Shown here one piece after another: positions 50,675 to 59,447 of a DNA stretch of 64,000 nt; positions within the stretch are counted from its first letter, which is position 1; every line of letters begins with the position of its first letter. Source of the DNA: CAVRAZ01 sp963719135 (lineage in GTDB: Bacteria; Pseudomonadota; Gammaproteobacteria; DSM-19610); NCBI GenBank assembly GCA_963719135.1, contig CAVRAZ010000006.1, positions 62,001 to 126,000 of the forward strand. The letters run 5' to 3'. Position numbers and translations under genes: made by a program. The notes below the pieces were generated by a model. The model was not told the DNA's origin. It saw only the letters and a list, made by a program, of their open reading frames with translations, and ran no database searches.

Positions 50675-50915
50675 CGAATCGCCAGGCAAGGATAGTTCAG
50701 GGGAGGAAGCTTTCGTTCCTGGGAGGTGGTTTCATATTCTTGAGGTGTCTGAAGGTGCCTCTCAGGAAGAGATTGTCGCGGCCTATAAGCGAAAGATACG
50801 CCGGTATCATCCAGATAAGGTGGCGCAGATGGGTGCGGAGATTCGCGAACTGGCCGAGCGCAAATCAAAACAGATCAATGCTGCTTACGACCATGCGATG
50901 AAACTGCGAAGATGA
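50634..50915 (+). CDS. Short J-domain (DnaJ-like) protein
   Basis: 93 aa. The J domain occupies the C-terminal 65 residues: GRWFHILEVSEGASQEEIVA then YKRKIRRYHPDKVAQMG, with the invariant HPD and the helix III/IV stretch QINAAYDHAMKLRR. No G/F or zinc regions, so it is a minimal Hsp70 co-chaperone. Start is inside the preceding small gene. Its operon with membrane proteins suggests recruiting DnaK to the membrane, which is inference. Confidence 0.85.
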   Translation: MTPEVTREVTVLSDESPGKDSSGEEAFVPGRWFHILEVSEGASQEEIVAAYKRKIRRYHPDKVAQMGAEIRELAERKSKQINAAYDHAMKLRR

Positions 50916-51251
50916 TGCCAAGCAGCGCTCGACGGTCATAAATATAGGCGACAGATGGATGTTTGAAAAACGAACGCACCAAGGACCCGGCGACCGTTGT
51001 GGTCCGGGCGCTTGACGACCGCGAGGTCACCAAGGTATTGCAGACACCCGCCAGGCATGGACCGGTACTGCTGATTGCGGTCGGCCGGAGGCGAACGCGA
51101 GATCAGCGGCGGCAGGACTACCTGTCGAACAAAGAGGTCAGTGATTTTCGATGGCAGCGCGGCTTGACTCAGGGCAAATGCAACCGACATAGTTATTCCT
51201 CAACCCCGCCGTCCGATCCTTCCGGCGACTTGACGAAAAGGAGCACCCGCA
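50916..51251. other. Intergenic region before dodecin
   Basis: 335 bp. Frames on both strands are not convincing. AAAAGGAG at about 51236 is the dodecin ribosome-binding site. Confidence 0.4.
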
Positions 51252-51458
51252 ATGAACGACCACGTCTACAAGATGATCGAAGTCGTCGGCTCGTCCAGCA
51301 AGAGTTCGGATGAGGCCATCGAGAACGCCGTCGCCAAGGCCGCCGAGTCGCTGCACCATCTCGACTGGTTCCAGGTTCAGGAGATCCGCGGCCAGATCGT
51401 CGATGGCAAGGTGGGACATTATCAGGTCACGCTGAAACTCGGTTTTCGACTGGACTAG
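51252..51458 (+). CDS. Dodecin
   Basis: 68 aa: MNDHVYKMIEVVGSSSKSSD, EAIENAVAKAAESLHHLDWF and QVQEIRGQIVDGKVGHYQVT. This is the full length and pattern of dodecins, dodecameric flavin-storage proteins; the tryptophan in LDWFQV stacks on the isoalloxazine ring and Q..E..G.I..G....YQV completes the site. Single gene. Confidence 0.95.
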   Translation: MNDHVYKMIEVVGSSSKSSDEAIENAVAKAAESLHHLDWFQVQEIRGQIVDGKVGHYQVTLKLGFRLD

Positions 51459-51596
51459 GCGGATGGCCTTGTCACCCTGATAGCAGCGCCGGAAGCGTTC
51501 GTTCGAAGGGATCAGTCGCCATCCGATGGCCGGAACACCTGACAGAAGCGGCACCACCGGATTCGCGATCAGCGACCCAGGCCGCGCCCTGGTGGA

Positions 51597-52334
51597 TCAG
51601 GTACCCCGCCCCCGTGTTCCCCGGGACTCGACCTTGGTGAACACACTCGCGTAAAGCACAGCAAGCAGCCCCGTCAAAAAGATTCCATCGAACGTCCCCG
51701 CGCCGCCGATCGAGGCAATCGGTGCGCCCAGGCCCTGCACCTCGCCCAGATTCAAGAGGTCCGCACCGATGAGCGTACCGAGGCTCCCGCTGATATAAGC
51801 CAGCGGCCCGGCGCGGTGCCGCGACAGCGACAACGCCACCACCGCCGTGGTGAGCGGCGGCACGAAGGCGGGCTCGGCGATCCCGAGTCCCGGCACGGGG
51901 TAAGCCACCAGGTGGCATACGAAAGTCACCGCCGCGACGCCCAGCAACCCGAGCACGTAGAGGCGGTGCTTCACCACCAGGTACAGGGAAAGCAGGACCG
52001 GCACCACCGCACCGCCGAGGTTGACCGCGATCACCGTCGCGGGCCAGTCGCGGACGACGGGAACCACGTACTGTATGCCGAAGAACGACACCACCGCGGC
52101 GCTTTCGATCTGGCGCTCGGGCAGACTGGCGACGGGGATATTGACGTAACTCAACAGCAAGGAAAGCAGCAGGATCGCGAATACGGTGCCGTAACCGAGG
52201 CCCATGCTTTCGGCCGCGTACTGCAGCAGCCGGCCGGCGACCAGGCCGATCAGCAGGCCGATCAGGGCGGTCAGCACCAGCATGTAGGGCATCGTGACGG
52301 GGAAGTAATGCAATCCGGAACTGAGCATGAACAT
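51597..52334 (-). CDS. DUF1614 membrane protein
   Basis: 245 aa from ATG 52334 (MFMLSSGLHYFPVTMPYMLV); the frame is open further but this start matches the family. Seven or eight membrane helices; conserved YVNIPVASLP, FFGIQYVVPV, AVNLGGAVVPVLLSLYLV, ISGSLGTLIGADLLNLG and SIGGAGTFDGIFLTGLLAVL. The NLGG and GGAGTFDGIF motifs identify DUF1614. Function unknown. Confidence 0.88.
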   Translation of the reverse strand: MFMLSSGLHYFPVTMPYMLVLTALIGLLIGLVAGRLLQYAAESMGLGYGTVFAILLLSLLLSYVNIPVASLPERQIESAAVVSFFGIQYVVPVVRDWPATVIAVNLGGAVVPVLLSLYLVVKHRLYVLGLLGVAAVTFVCHLVAYPVPGLGIAEPAFVPPLTTAVVALSLSRHRAGPLAYISGSLGTLIGADLLNLGEVQGLGAPIASIGGAGTFDGIFLTGLLAVLYASVFTKVESRGTRGRGT

Positions 52335-52718
52335 CGACTCCTGGTGATTGTCTATGCGACACAACGTTCGGTTGCCGGCGCCGGCACGCGCGTACATTGC
52401 GTTTTGCGCGATCGGAACGGCTAAGGCTGCGATCGTGTGCGTGGCAACGCAATCTCCGCTGGCCCGCGCAGCGTCGCAATGAGCCTGCAGCGGTCGGCGC
52501 CTCGCCCCCGTGCGGCAGGATACAGCCGCCATCGAATCCCATGATAAAGCGGGTGTGCGCGCAGCGCGACCGATCGATGGCGTACCCAAGGCGTGCCCAA
52601 CGGAACCGTTGCAGGCGAGTCAAGCCCTGCGCGTGATCCGGGGCGGCCCCGCCTTCGGAACCGGCCGGCAACTCCGCGGTCGAAGGGAATGACTGACACT
52701 GACACGGAGTAATGAGCA

Positions 52719-53576
52719 ATGAACACTCGCATTCTGGCTGTATCGATCGCCGCGGCGCTCGCCGTGCCGGCGATGAGTATGGTTGCCGCGGCCGACGTGC
52801 CGGCAAACGAAACGCCGGCTCCGGCCGACGTGCAGGCCGACGCGCCCGCAGCGCCCGCTCCGGCGCAGGTGAAGGCCGCGGGCGGTTACCTCGGCGTCCT
52901 GCTGGGGCCGGTTCCCTATGTGTTACGCGCGCAGATGGGTGATCTCCTGCCGCCCGGTCAGGGCGTGATGATCCGCGACGTCGCGGCGGCTTCGCCGGCG
53001 GCCAAGGCCGGGCTGAAAACCTACGACGTGGTGGTCGGCTACAACGATCAGAAGCTGTATTCGGCGGAACAACTCAGCCACCTCGTGCGGGCGGAAAGCC
53101 CGGACACGACCGTGACGCTGAGCGTCGTGCACGACGGTGCGACACGGCAGACCAAGGTCACACTCGGTCAGGCGCGCGCCCAGGCGGCGGCCGGCGAATC
53201 CGGCCAGGAACCCGGCTGTCCGGAGATGGGGATGCCCACGCACCGGCATCACGCGGGTCCTTACTCGATGCCCCCGAGCACTGAGGAAGGCAGTTGGGAG
53301 AGCTTCGATTCGATGTCGCTGAAAAAGCTCGAAGACGGCAGCTTCAAGGCAGAAATTCAATTTCTTGGCAAGGATGGAAAACTCGTCAAGCAGGAATTCA
53401 CTGGCACCCGCGACACGATCCGCGATCAGGTGATGGGTCAGAAGGACCTGCCCCGCGCCGAACGGCACCAGCTCCTGGAAGCGCTCAGCGCGCGCGACTA
53501 TTTCATGCCGCCACCCGAGTGGTTCGCCCCGCGTTTCTATCCGCAGGAATGGTTCAACTGGCAGCCGGACTTCTGA
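52719..53576 (+). CDS. Periplasmic PDZ-domain protein
   Basis: 285 aa. Signal peptide MNTRILAVSIAAALAVPAMS; Ala/Pro-rich linker (about 28-50); PDZ domain at about 52-145 (GYLGVLLGPVPYVLRAQMGD, GVMIRDVAAASPAAKAGLKT, YDVVVGYNDQKL). The rest is a poorly conserved C-terminal domain ending PRFYPQEWFNWQPDF. No protease domain, so it is probably a scaffold or chaperone-like protein rather than a HtrA protease. Confidence 0.85.
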   Translation: MNTRILAVSIAAALAVPAMSMVAAADVPANETPAPADVQADAPAAPAPAQVKAAGGYLGVLLGPVPYVLRAQMGDLLPPGQGVMIRDVAAASPAAKAGLKTYDVVVGYNDQKLYSAEQLSHLVRAESPDTTVTLSVVHDGATRQTKVTLGQARAQAAAGESGQEPGCPEMGMPTHRHHAGPYSMPPSTEEGSWESFDSMSLKKLEDGSFKAEIQFLGKDGKLVKQEFTGTRDTIRDQVMGQKDLPRAERHQLLEALSARDYFMPPPEWFAPRFYPQEWFNWQPDF

Positions 53577-54038
53577 GTTCGCGCCGGGTGGACAACGGCC
53601 GGCGACACGGCGCGCCGCCTCGTTGCGACGGCGGCCGCGACCGGTGTCTGCCCTCCGCTGTCAGGAAGCCGTCGTTGTTCGGCGACTGGTCTTGCGTTTT
53701 CGCCTGAGCGGGGATATAGCTTGGATGTCCGCTTCACTCTCTGATTCCTTCAACAGGAAGACCGGAATGGCGGGCAAGCGAAAAGCTCAACCGTCGATGC
53801 GCGACAGCGACTCCGGGCAGCAATCCATTGGCGGATGAGGAGTACGCACGCGTTCGGGGGAGTATTCGCATAGGGATACGTCACGTCGATTTGGCGCCGT
53901 CTGCGGCGGCGTTCTTGTGCTGTCTGCAGCATTGATCACCGGGTTGGGCCCACCGGTGCCGGCGAACGCTGCCTTGACCGACCGTGGCGGCGCGCCGAAA
54001 GCGTTTTCCTTCGCGTCCTTGGCGGTTCGAAATTGCGT
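53577..54038. other. Intergenic region between PDZ and AI-2E genes
   Basis: 460 bp between convergent genes. A short plus-strand frame (MSASLSDSFNRKTG, from 53725) has no support. No clear terminator stem seen. Confidence 0.4.
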
Positions 54039-55106
54039 TCACACCGGCGCCGGCACTTCCGGCGTCTTGCGCGGCCACGCCTTCAGCACCGCCTGCACCA
54101 GCGTCGCCAGCGGTATCGCGAAGAACACGCCCCAGAATCCCCACAGGCCGCCGAACACCAGCACCGCGACGATGATCGCGATCGGGTGCAGATTCACGAC
54201 TTCCGAGAACAGCAGCGGCACCAGCAGATTGCCGTCCAGCGCCTGGATGATGCCGTAGGCCAGCAGGATGTAGCCGAAGTCGGCGCTCCAGCCCCACTGG
54301 AAATAGGCGATGGCCAGGATCGGCAGCGTCACCACCGCCGCACCGATGTAGGGGATGACGACGGACAGTCCGACCAGCGTCGCCAGCAGAACCGGATAGT
54401 CCAGATGCATGAAGACGAAGGTGGCGTAGCTGACGCCGCCGACCATCAGGATCTCCCAGATTTTGCCGCGTACATAATTGCCGATCTGCGCGTTGACGTC
54501 GTGCCACACCCGGTTGGTCAGCGCGCGATCGCGGGGCAGGAAGGTCATGAACCAGTCGATGATGCGGTGTTTGTCCTTCAGCAGGAAGAACACCAGCACC
54601 GGCACCAGGAACAGGTAGACCATGATGGTTATGAGGCCGACCACCGACGCCAGGGACATCGACACCGCGCGCTGGCCGAAGCTGAGAACGTCCGCCTTGA
54701 CGGTATCGATCAGGTCCTGGATCTGCGACTCGCTGACCAGTGCCGGGTATTTCTGCGGCAGTTGCATCAACAGATCCTGGCCGATGCCGATGATGCGCGG
54801 CAGTTGCTGGACGAGCTGGCTGAACTGCCGCGACAGGCGCGGAAAGATCACCAGCAGTATGAAGATCAGGACGATCAGAAACAGGATGAAGACGATCGTC
54901 ACGGCCAGGTTGCGCGGCACGCCCCGCGCATGCAGCGCGGTGATCAGTCCGTCCAGCAGGTACGCCACCACCAGGGCCGCCAGCAGGGGCGCGATCATCT
55001 GCCCCAGGGTGAGCACCACAACGAAACCGAAGAGGAGCACGGCCGCCAGCGAAACCACCTGCGGGTCGGACAGATACCGCTTGAACCATTGGCGGATCCG
55101 GTCCAT
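54039..55106 (-). CDS. AI-2E family transporter/exporter
   Basis: 355 aa, about eight membrane helices. Family signatures: FVVVLTLGQMIAPLLAALVV, LDGLITALHARGVPRNLAVT, VPVLVFFLLKDKHRIIDWFM, NAQIGNYVRGKIWEILMVGG and IPYIGAAVVTLPILAIAYFQ. Members export autoinducer-2 or act as Na+/H+ antiporters, which cannot be told apart here. Second or third gene of a minus-strand run with the LysR gene; 3-bp gap from the upstream gene. Confidence 0.9.
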   Translation of the reverse strand: MDRIRQWFKRYLSDPQVVSLAAVLLFGFVVVLTLGQMIAPLLAALVVAYLLDGLITALHARGVPRNLAVTIVFILFLIVLIFILLVIFPRLSRQFSQLVQQLPRIIGIGQDLLMQLPQKYPALVSESQIQDLIDTVKADVLSFGQRAVSMSLASVVGLITIMVYLFLVPVLVFFLLKDKHRIIDWFMTFLPRDRALTNRVWHDVNAQIGNYVRGKIWEILMVGGVSYATFVFMHLDYPVLLATLVGLSVVIPYIGAAVVTLPILAIAYFQWGWSADFGYILLAYGIIQALDGNLLVPLLFSEVVNLHPIAIIVAVLVFGGLWGFWGVFFAIPLATLVQAVLKAWPRKTPEVPAPV

Positions 55107-55109
55107 CGA

Positions 55110-55487
55110 TCAGGCACCGCCCTGCTTCAGGTGCTCGTAGCTCTCCAGAAAGATCCGCTCGAGCTGATCGATGACCTCGGCCGCGTCCTGGCCGTGCAGG
55201 ATGTGCTGCATCACCAGCTCCGAGGTCGCGCCGAGCATGCTCTTTTTGTCCAGCATGAAATAGGTTTTCGACAGGCGGCGGATGGCTTCGACCACTTTTT
55301 CCCGGTCCGGCCGGGCGATGACCGCCGGTTCGGGAACCTCCACCGGCACGGCCTCCGCCGCGTCGGGCGCAGCGGACAGGCCCGGTTGCTGCGCGAGAAA
55401 TTCGGCGAATCGGATCAATGCCGCCCGATCCGCTGCCTCGAGGCGTTCGAACAATGCCAGGAGCCGTTGAGCCTGGTTATCGACCAT
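55110..55487 (-). CDS. Conserved hypothetical helical protein
   Basis: 125 aa: LLALFERLEAADRAALIRFA, EFLAQQ, a Pro/Ala/Val linker (about 40-58), then REKVVEAIRRLSKTYFMLDK and LGATSELVMQHILHGQDAAE. Two helical regions, soluble. Its ATG overlaps the LysR stop, and it abuts the AI-2E gene, so the three are co-transcribed. Function unknown. Confidence 0.75.
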   Translation of the reverse strand: MVDNQAQRLLALFERLEAADRAALIRFAEFLAQQPGLSAAPDAAEAVPVEVPEPAVIARPDREKVVEAIRRLSKTYFMLDKKSMLGATSELVMQHILHGQDAAEVIDQLERIFLESYEHLKQGGA

Positions 55488-56398
55488 CAGGACGTGGCGT
55501 CGGGATGCACCTTGCAGTAGGCACGCGCGAAGGCCAGCAATTCGTCCATGGCGCGGTGACGGAACTTCTGCTTTTGATGCACGAACGAAAACGGGCGCTC
55601 CAGCGCGGGCGACAACTGCAGCGCTTTCAGCGTTTCCAGCTTCAGTTCCTTCTGCACGGTCGCCAGCGACACCACCGACACACCCATGCCGGCCTCGACC
55701 GCGCCCTTGATCGACTCGGGGCTGCCGAGTTCCATGGATACGTTGATCTGCGCGATATTGATGCCCTGCTCGGCCATGTATTCGTTGATCACCTCGCGCG
55801 TGCCCGAGCCCTCTTCCCGGCAGATATAGGGAAACGCCAGCAGCTCCTCGAGCGACACCGAAATCCGGTCCGCCAGCGGATGACGCGGCGAGACGACACC
55901 GACCAGTTCGTCCATCCGGCAGACATCCACCACCAGGTTCTTGTTCAGCACCGGCGACTCGACCACGCCGAGATCGATGGTGTTGTTTTCGACCATTTGC
56001 ACGATGCCCTCGGAATTGGACACCTTGAGCTGGACGTTGACGTCCGGATTCTGTTTCTTGAAATCGCCCAGCAGCGCCGGCAGCATGTATTCGGCGATGG
56101 TGGTGCTCGCGCCGATGATCAGCATGCCGCTGATGTCGCCGGTCATCTCGCGCACGGCGCTTTCCATTTCGGCGTAGAGCTGAAAGAGGCGATCGGCGTA
56201 TCCGTACACGCAGTGGCCGGCGTCGGTGAGGCTGATCCGGTTGTGGGTGCGGTCGAACAGGCGGGTGTTGAAATATTCCTCCAACTGGCGAACCTGGAAG
56301 GTCACGGCGGGCTGGGTCATGTGCAGCGCCTCGGCCGCCTTGGTAAAGCTGAGCAGACGGGCCACCGTATGAAACACCTGAAGTCTGCGATCCGCCAT
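55487..56398 (-). CDS. LysR-type regulator (CysL/CbbR/selenium-metabolism type)
   Basis: 303 aa. N-terminal winged HTH: LQVFHTVARLLSFTKAAEAL then HMTQPAVTFQVRQLEEYFNT and RLFDRTHNRI. Effector domain LIIGASTTIAEYMLPALLGD, NTIDLGVVESPVLNKNLVVD and SPESIKGAVEAGMGVSVVSL. The closest types are CysL/CbbR-like and the selenium-metabolism-associated LysR subgroup; the effector is not known. A TTTTTTGTGAGG-AT-rich leader lies upstream. Confidence 0.9.
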   Translation of the reverse strand: MADRRLQVFHTVARLLSFTKAAEALHMTQPAVTFQVRQLEEYFNTRLFDRTHNRISLTDAGHCVYGYADRLFQLYAEMESAVREMTGDISGMLIIGASTTIAEYMLPALLGDFKKQNPDVNVQLKVSNSEGIVQMVENNTIDLGVVESPVLNKNLVVDVCRMDELVGVVSPRHPLADRISVSLEELLAFPYICREEGSGTREVINEYMAEQGINIAQINVSMELGSPESIKGAVEAGMGVSVVSLATVQKELKLETLKALQLSPALERPFSFVHQKQKFRHRAMDELLAFARAYCKVHPDATS

Positions 56399-56551
56399 GG
56401 TTCCAGCCTCTTGGACGACGCCCAGCCGCTGTATCGGGACGATTCAGCCTTTTTTGTGAGGATAAAATAAATTAATCAGGCTGATAAAGATACAGCAGAT
56501 TCAAGACGTTTGCATGGATTTTTCCGTGCCGGCCAGGGCGGCGCACAAGAA

Positions 56552-56573
56552 AGCCCCGGCCGTCGCCGGGGCT
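56552..56573 (-). terminator. Rho-independent terminator after the DUF302-like gene
   Basis: AGCCCCGGC (56552-56560) pairs with GCCGGGGCT (56565-56573), 4-nt loop. On the minus strand it is followed by TTTCTTG. It lies 26 bp beyond the stop. Confidence 0.88.
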
Positions 56574-56598
56574 CTGGAACATGCCGGAACGCAAGCGC

Positions 56599-57516
56599 TC
56601 AGTGGGGCGTCGAGGCCTCGGCCAAGGCCTTCTCGATCGCCTTCGGGCTCGCCATCAGCGTCATGAAACTGTGCTCGCCCATCATCTTCAGATCGGGATA
56701 CTGCACCGCCATGCGGAACCGCATGTGCAGCGCCACCACCTTGTTGCCGTCGACCATGATTTCGTCGGGCAGATAGGCCGTGCCTTTCAGGTCGCCGGCA
56801 TCCACGGTGCTCATGATGAATCGGTCATCCATGTACTTGTCGTCGTCGCTGGCGGCCTTGCGCCCGACGCCGAAGACCGTGACGCCGTTGGGCAGGTCGA
56901 GGCGGTAGACCTTGGTGATGCCGGCCACGCCGTTGGCGAGGTTTTTCTCGATGGAGTCCACGGCCTCCTGATGGCTGGCATAGCTCGCCAGTTCATAGAC
57001 GTTGTCGAAATACTCCATCCCGAGCGTGTAGTGGTACTTGCGCAGTTGCTTCGCCGTCAGTCCCTTTTCCGATCCGAACTGCTGGATCGCGCCCAGCGCC
57101 TTGCCCAGCGCCTGCGACACGCCGGCCAGATCGGAATCCAGACGGTAGGCGTTGGCAAGGTAGGCGGGATTCGCGTAGGCGACCTGCACCTCGTCGCCCA
57201 CCTTAGTCACGGCCACGCGCCAGGGCGCGGCGAAACCGCCGTACTTGGTCTTTTGCGCAACCGTCTGCAATTCGTCGTTGGTGACGACAATCACCCGCGC
57301 GTTGTCGACGAACGTGTCCTTGTAGGGCGTGTACTCGCCCAGAATCCTGAAGCCGTTGGCGGTCAGCGCCTGGCGGGTTTCCTGCACCTTGGCGTCGAAA
57401 TCGGCCGCACCGCGGAAGCCCAGGATGAAGGGCTTCAACATATCGTCCGCCTGCGCGCCGGCTGTGCCAAATAGGGACAGTCCGAGCCACAACAGCATGC
57501 TCTTGATCATTTTCAT
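56599..57516 (-). CDS. Periplasmic DUF302-like protein
   Basis: 305 aa from ATG 57516, which starts a good signal peptide (MKMIKSMLLWLGLSLFGTAG) after GGAGA. The mature N-terminal half has the DUF302-like pattern VQETRQALTANGFRILGEYT, APWRVAVTKVGDEVQVAYAN and PAYLANAYRLDSDLAGVSQA. The C-terminal half (DNGVTVFGVGRKAASDDD and MRFRMAVQYPDLKMMGEHSF) has no clear family. Located downstream of a FadL-like porin gene in the same direction, 118 bp apart. Confidence 0.75.
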   Translation of the reverse strand: MKMIKSMLLWLGLSLFGTAGAQADDMLKPFILGFRGAADFDAKVQETRQALTANGFRILGEYTPYKDTFVDNARVIVVTNDELQTVAQKTKYGGFAAPWRVAVTKVGDEVQVAYANPAYLANAYRLDSDLAGVSQALGKALGAIQQFGSEKGLTAKQLRKYHYTLGMEYFDNVYELASYASHQEAVDSIEKNLANGVAGITKVYRLDLPNGVTVFGVGRKAASDDDKYMDDRFIMSTVDAGDLKGTAYLPDEIMVDGNKVVALHMRFRMAVQYPDLKMMGEHSFMTLMASPKAIEKALAEASTPH

Positions 57517-57633
57517 CGTTTGATTCTCCTCTCGATCGAGCCCGGAAACGGGCGGGTAAAACGACCGGGGGTGGGTCTCGAACCTACCCCCGGCCATTCA
57601 GGGTGCGGTCTTCGCCGCCTGCAGGCTCAGGGC

Positions 57634-59142
57634 CTAGAACTTCACCGCGTAGCTCGCCTCGATGGCGTTCTGCTGCATGGCGTTTCTGGCGGAGTAGCCG
57701 AAGCCGGTAAATGGACCACTGCCATTGTAGTCGGTTCCGACGTTGTTGCGCAGCGCGTGCATATAGGTCAGGGTGAACTCGCGGTCCTCGCTCGACGCAT
57801 AGGTGAAGCCGACCGTCATATGCTTCTCGACCACCGCTGGCGCAAGCACGTTGAACAGCGCCTGATCGCCGTCATACGGCGCTTTCGCGTAGTTGAAGCC
57901 GGCGCGGAAGGTCCATTGGCTGTTATACGCGTAATCCACGCCCGCCTTGTAGACGGTCACGTCCTTCCAGCCGAAGCCCCAGCCGTTGTTGGTGCCCAGC
58001 GGCGCGGAAATCCCGGTGCCGGGCGCGGTGCCGTTGGACAGCGCGTAGGCAAAGGCGCTGAGGAACTCGTTCGCCGTCGGACCTTTGTTGGAGATGGACG
58101 CGACGTTGCCGTACAGAATGCGCGTGACGTCCACGCCGAAGTGCACTTTCGGCGTGACTTCGAGCAAAATCCCCGCGCCGTAGGTCGCGGGTATGTCGAA
58201 ATCGCCGTGCTCCGCGAACAAGCCGGCGTACTTGTTGAACTTGCTCATGTAGATCTTGGAGGTCGCCGACGCGCCGATGGACACCGGCCCGAAGTGGCCC
58301 AGGTAGCCGATGCGCCCGCCGTAACCCCAGGCGTCATCGTCGCCGTTGTTGGTCAGATGGCCGGGGTTTGACGAGAAACCCGAGAACAGCCCCAGACCGT
58401 ACGCGCGGAACCGCTGGTAGCCGATGATCGGCGAGAACCCCAGGGAGTGGTGCTCGTTGAATTTGTAGGCGATGGTCGGCGTGATCAGAATCTGCGCCAG
58501 GTTGACGCCCAGCGTCGAACTCAGGCCCGGCGCGCCGAACAGCCCGGCCATCGCCGCGTCGATTTGGGCCGGCGCCACGCCGAACCCGGTTTCGAGCAGA
58601 CCTGCAAACCCGCTGGGCCCCGGCGGCGACGGCGGCGCGGGAAACGTGTTGTTGGAACTCTGGCCGATGACCGGCGCGAACGCGTTGAAATAGAGATTGT
58701 CGTTATAGCGGGTGTTCATGCCGCCGTTGGCGACCATTGCGAGCCCCAGCGTCAAAGCGCCGTGGTTCCACGCGAACCCCAGGTTGGGGATGGCAAACAG
58801 CGTCGCGCCGCTGTTCGTGTTCGCATCCATACCGCTGAGCGCAACGCCCGCACCGAGGTCGGGAACCGACAGACCGGTGGCATCGACGGTCGATTCACGC
58901 TGTGGGTTGAACAACTCGAGGCCGCCGTCGACGCGGTCGCCCATGCCGGCCAGCGTGGCGGGGTTGATTGCCGGCGCCAGCGAATCCTGGCCGTAGGCCA
59001 TGCCCATGCCGGCGAGGCCGCGGTTCTTGGACCCGTAGCCGATCTTGAAGTAGCCGTTGGTCGCCTCCGCCAGCGGTGCTGCCAATGTCGCCGCCGCCAC
59101 GGCGATCGCCATGATGGTCTGCCTGATGCCCGTTGTTTTCAT
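57634..59142 (-). CDS. OmpP1/FadL-family outer-membrane transporter (1)
   Basis: 502 aa. Signal peptide ends LAAPLAEATN. Mature start NGYFKIGYGSKNRGLAGMGM, then AYGQDSLAPAINPATLAGMG, the FadL family's N-terminal hatch/NPA motif. A beta-barrel with alternating aromatic strands follows, ending in VKF with a terminal Phe for barrel assembly. Takes up long-chain fatty acids or other hydrophobic compounds. Divergent from a second FadL-like gene; about 300 bp separate the starts. Confidence 0.9.
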   Translation of the reverse strand: MKTTGIRQTIMAIAVAAATLAAPLAEATNGYFKIGYGSKNRGLAGMGMAYGQDSLAPAINPATLAGMGDRVDGGLELFNPQRESTVDATGLSVPDLGAGVALSGMDANTNSGATLFAIPNLGFAWNHGALTLGLAMVANGGMNTRYNDNLYFNAFAPVIGQSSNNTFPAPPSPPGPSGFAGLLETGFGVAPAQIDAAMAGLFGAPGLSSTLGVNLAQILITPTIAYKFNEHHSLGFSPIIGYQRFRAYGLGLFSGFSSNPGHLTNNGDDDAWGYGGRIGYLGHFGPVSIGASATSKIYMSKFNKYAGLFAEHGDFDIPATYGAGILLEVTPKVHFGVDVTRILYGNVASISNKGPTANEFLSAFAYALSNGTAPGTGISAPLGTNNGWGFGWKDVTVYKAGVDYAYNSQWTFRAGFNYAKAPYDGDQALFNVLAPAVVEKHMTVGFTYASSEDREFTLTYMHALRNNVGTDYNGSGPFTGFGYSARNAMQQNAIEASYAVKF

Positions 59143-59447
59143 GTGCCCGTTCCCTCGTCGTTTCGGTGGCCGCGCCGCGACACGTCATTCGTTCGAAGCG
59201 CCCTGTCTGTTGCGGTAGTGCAACGAATAATTGACGTGTCTGCTACAACATGGAGTAGCCTGATCCATATTGTCAAATTTCCAAACGGACTGAAGCAATT
59301 TGCGTGCCTCGCCTAACACCCTGATTTTGCGGCTCAGTCCCGCCAATAATCCGACGAATTCGCGCGCACGCAGGTTGCCATTTGCGGCATTCCGGCGATA
59401 TCCTGACTCGCCGTAGCAACGAGACAACAACAATGGAGGAGCCGATC

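Noticed and set aside
54033..55520. 495-codon open frame opposite the AI-2E gene and its neighbour
   Set aside because: It spans two real genes and their junction on the other strand and is rich in Arg, His and Gln.
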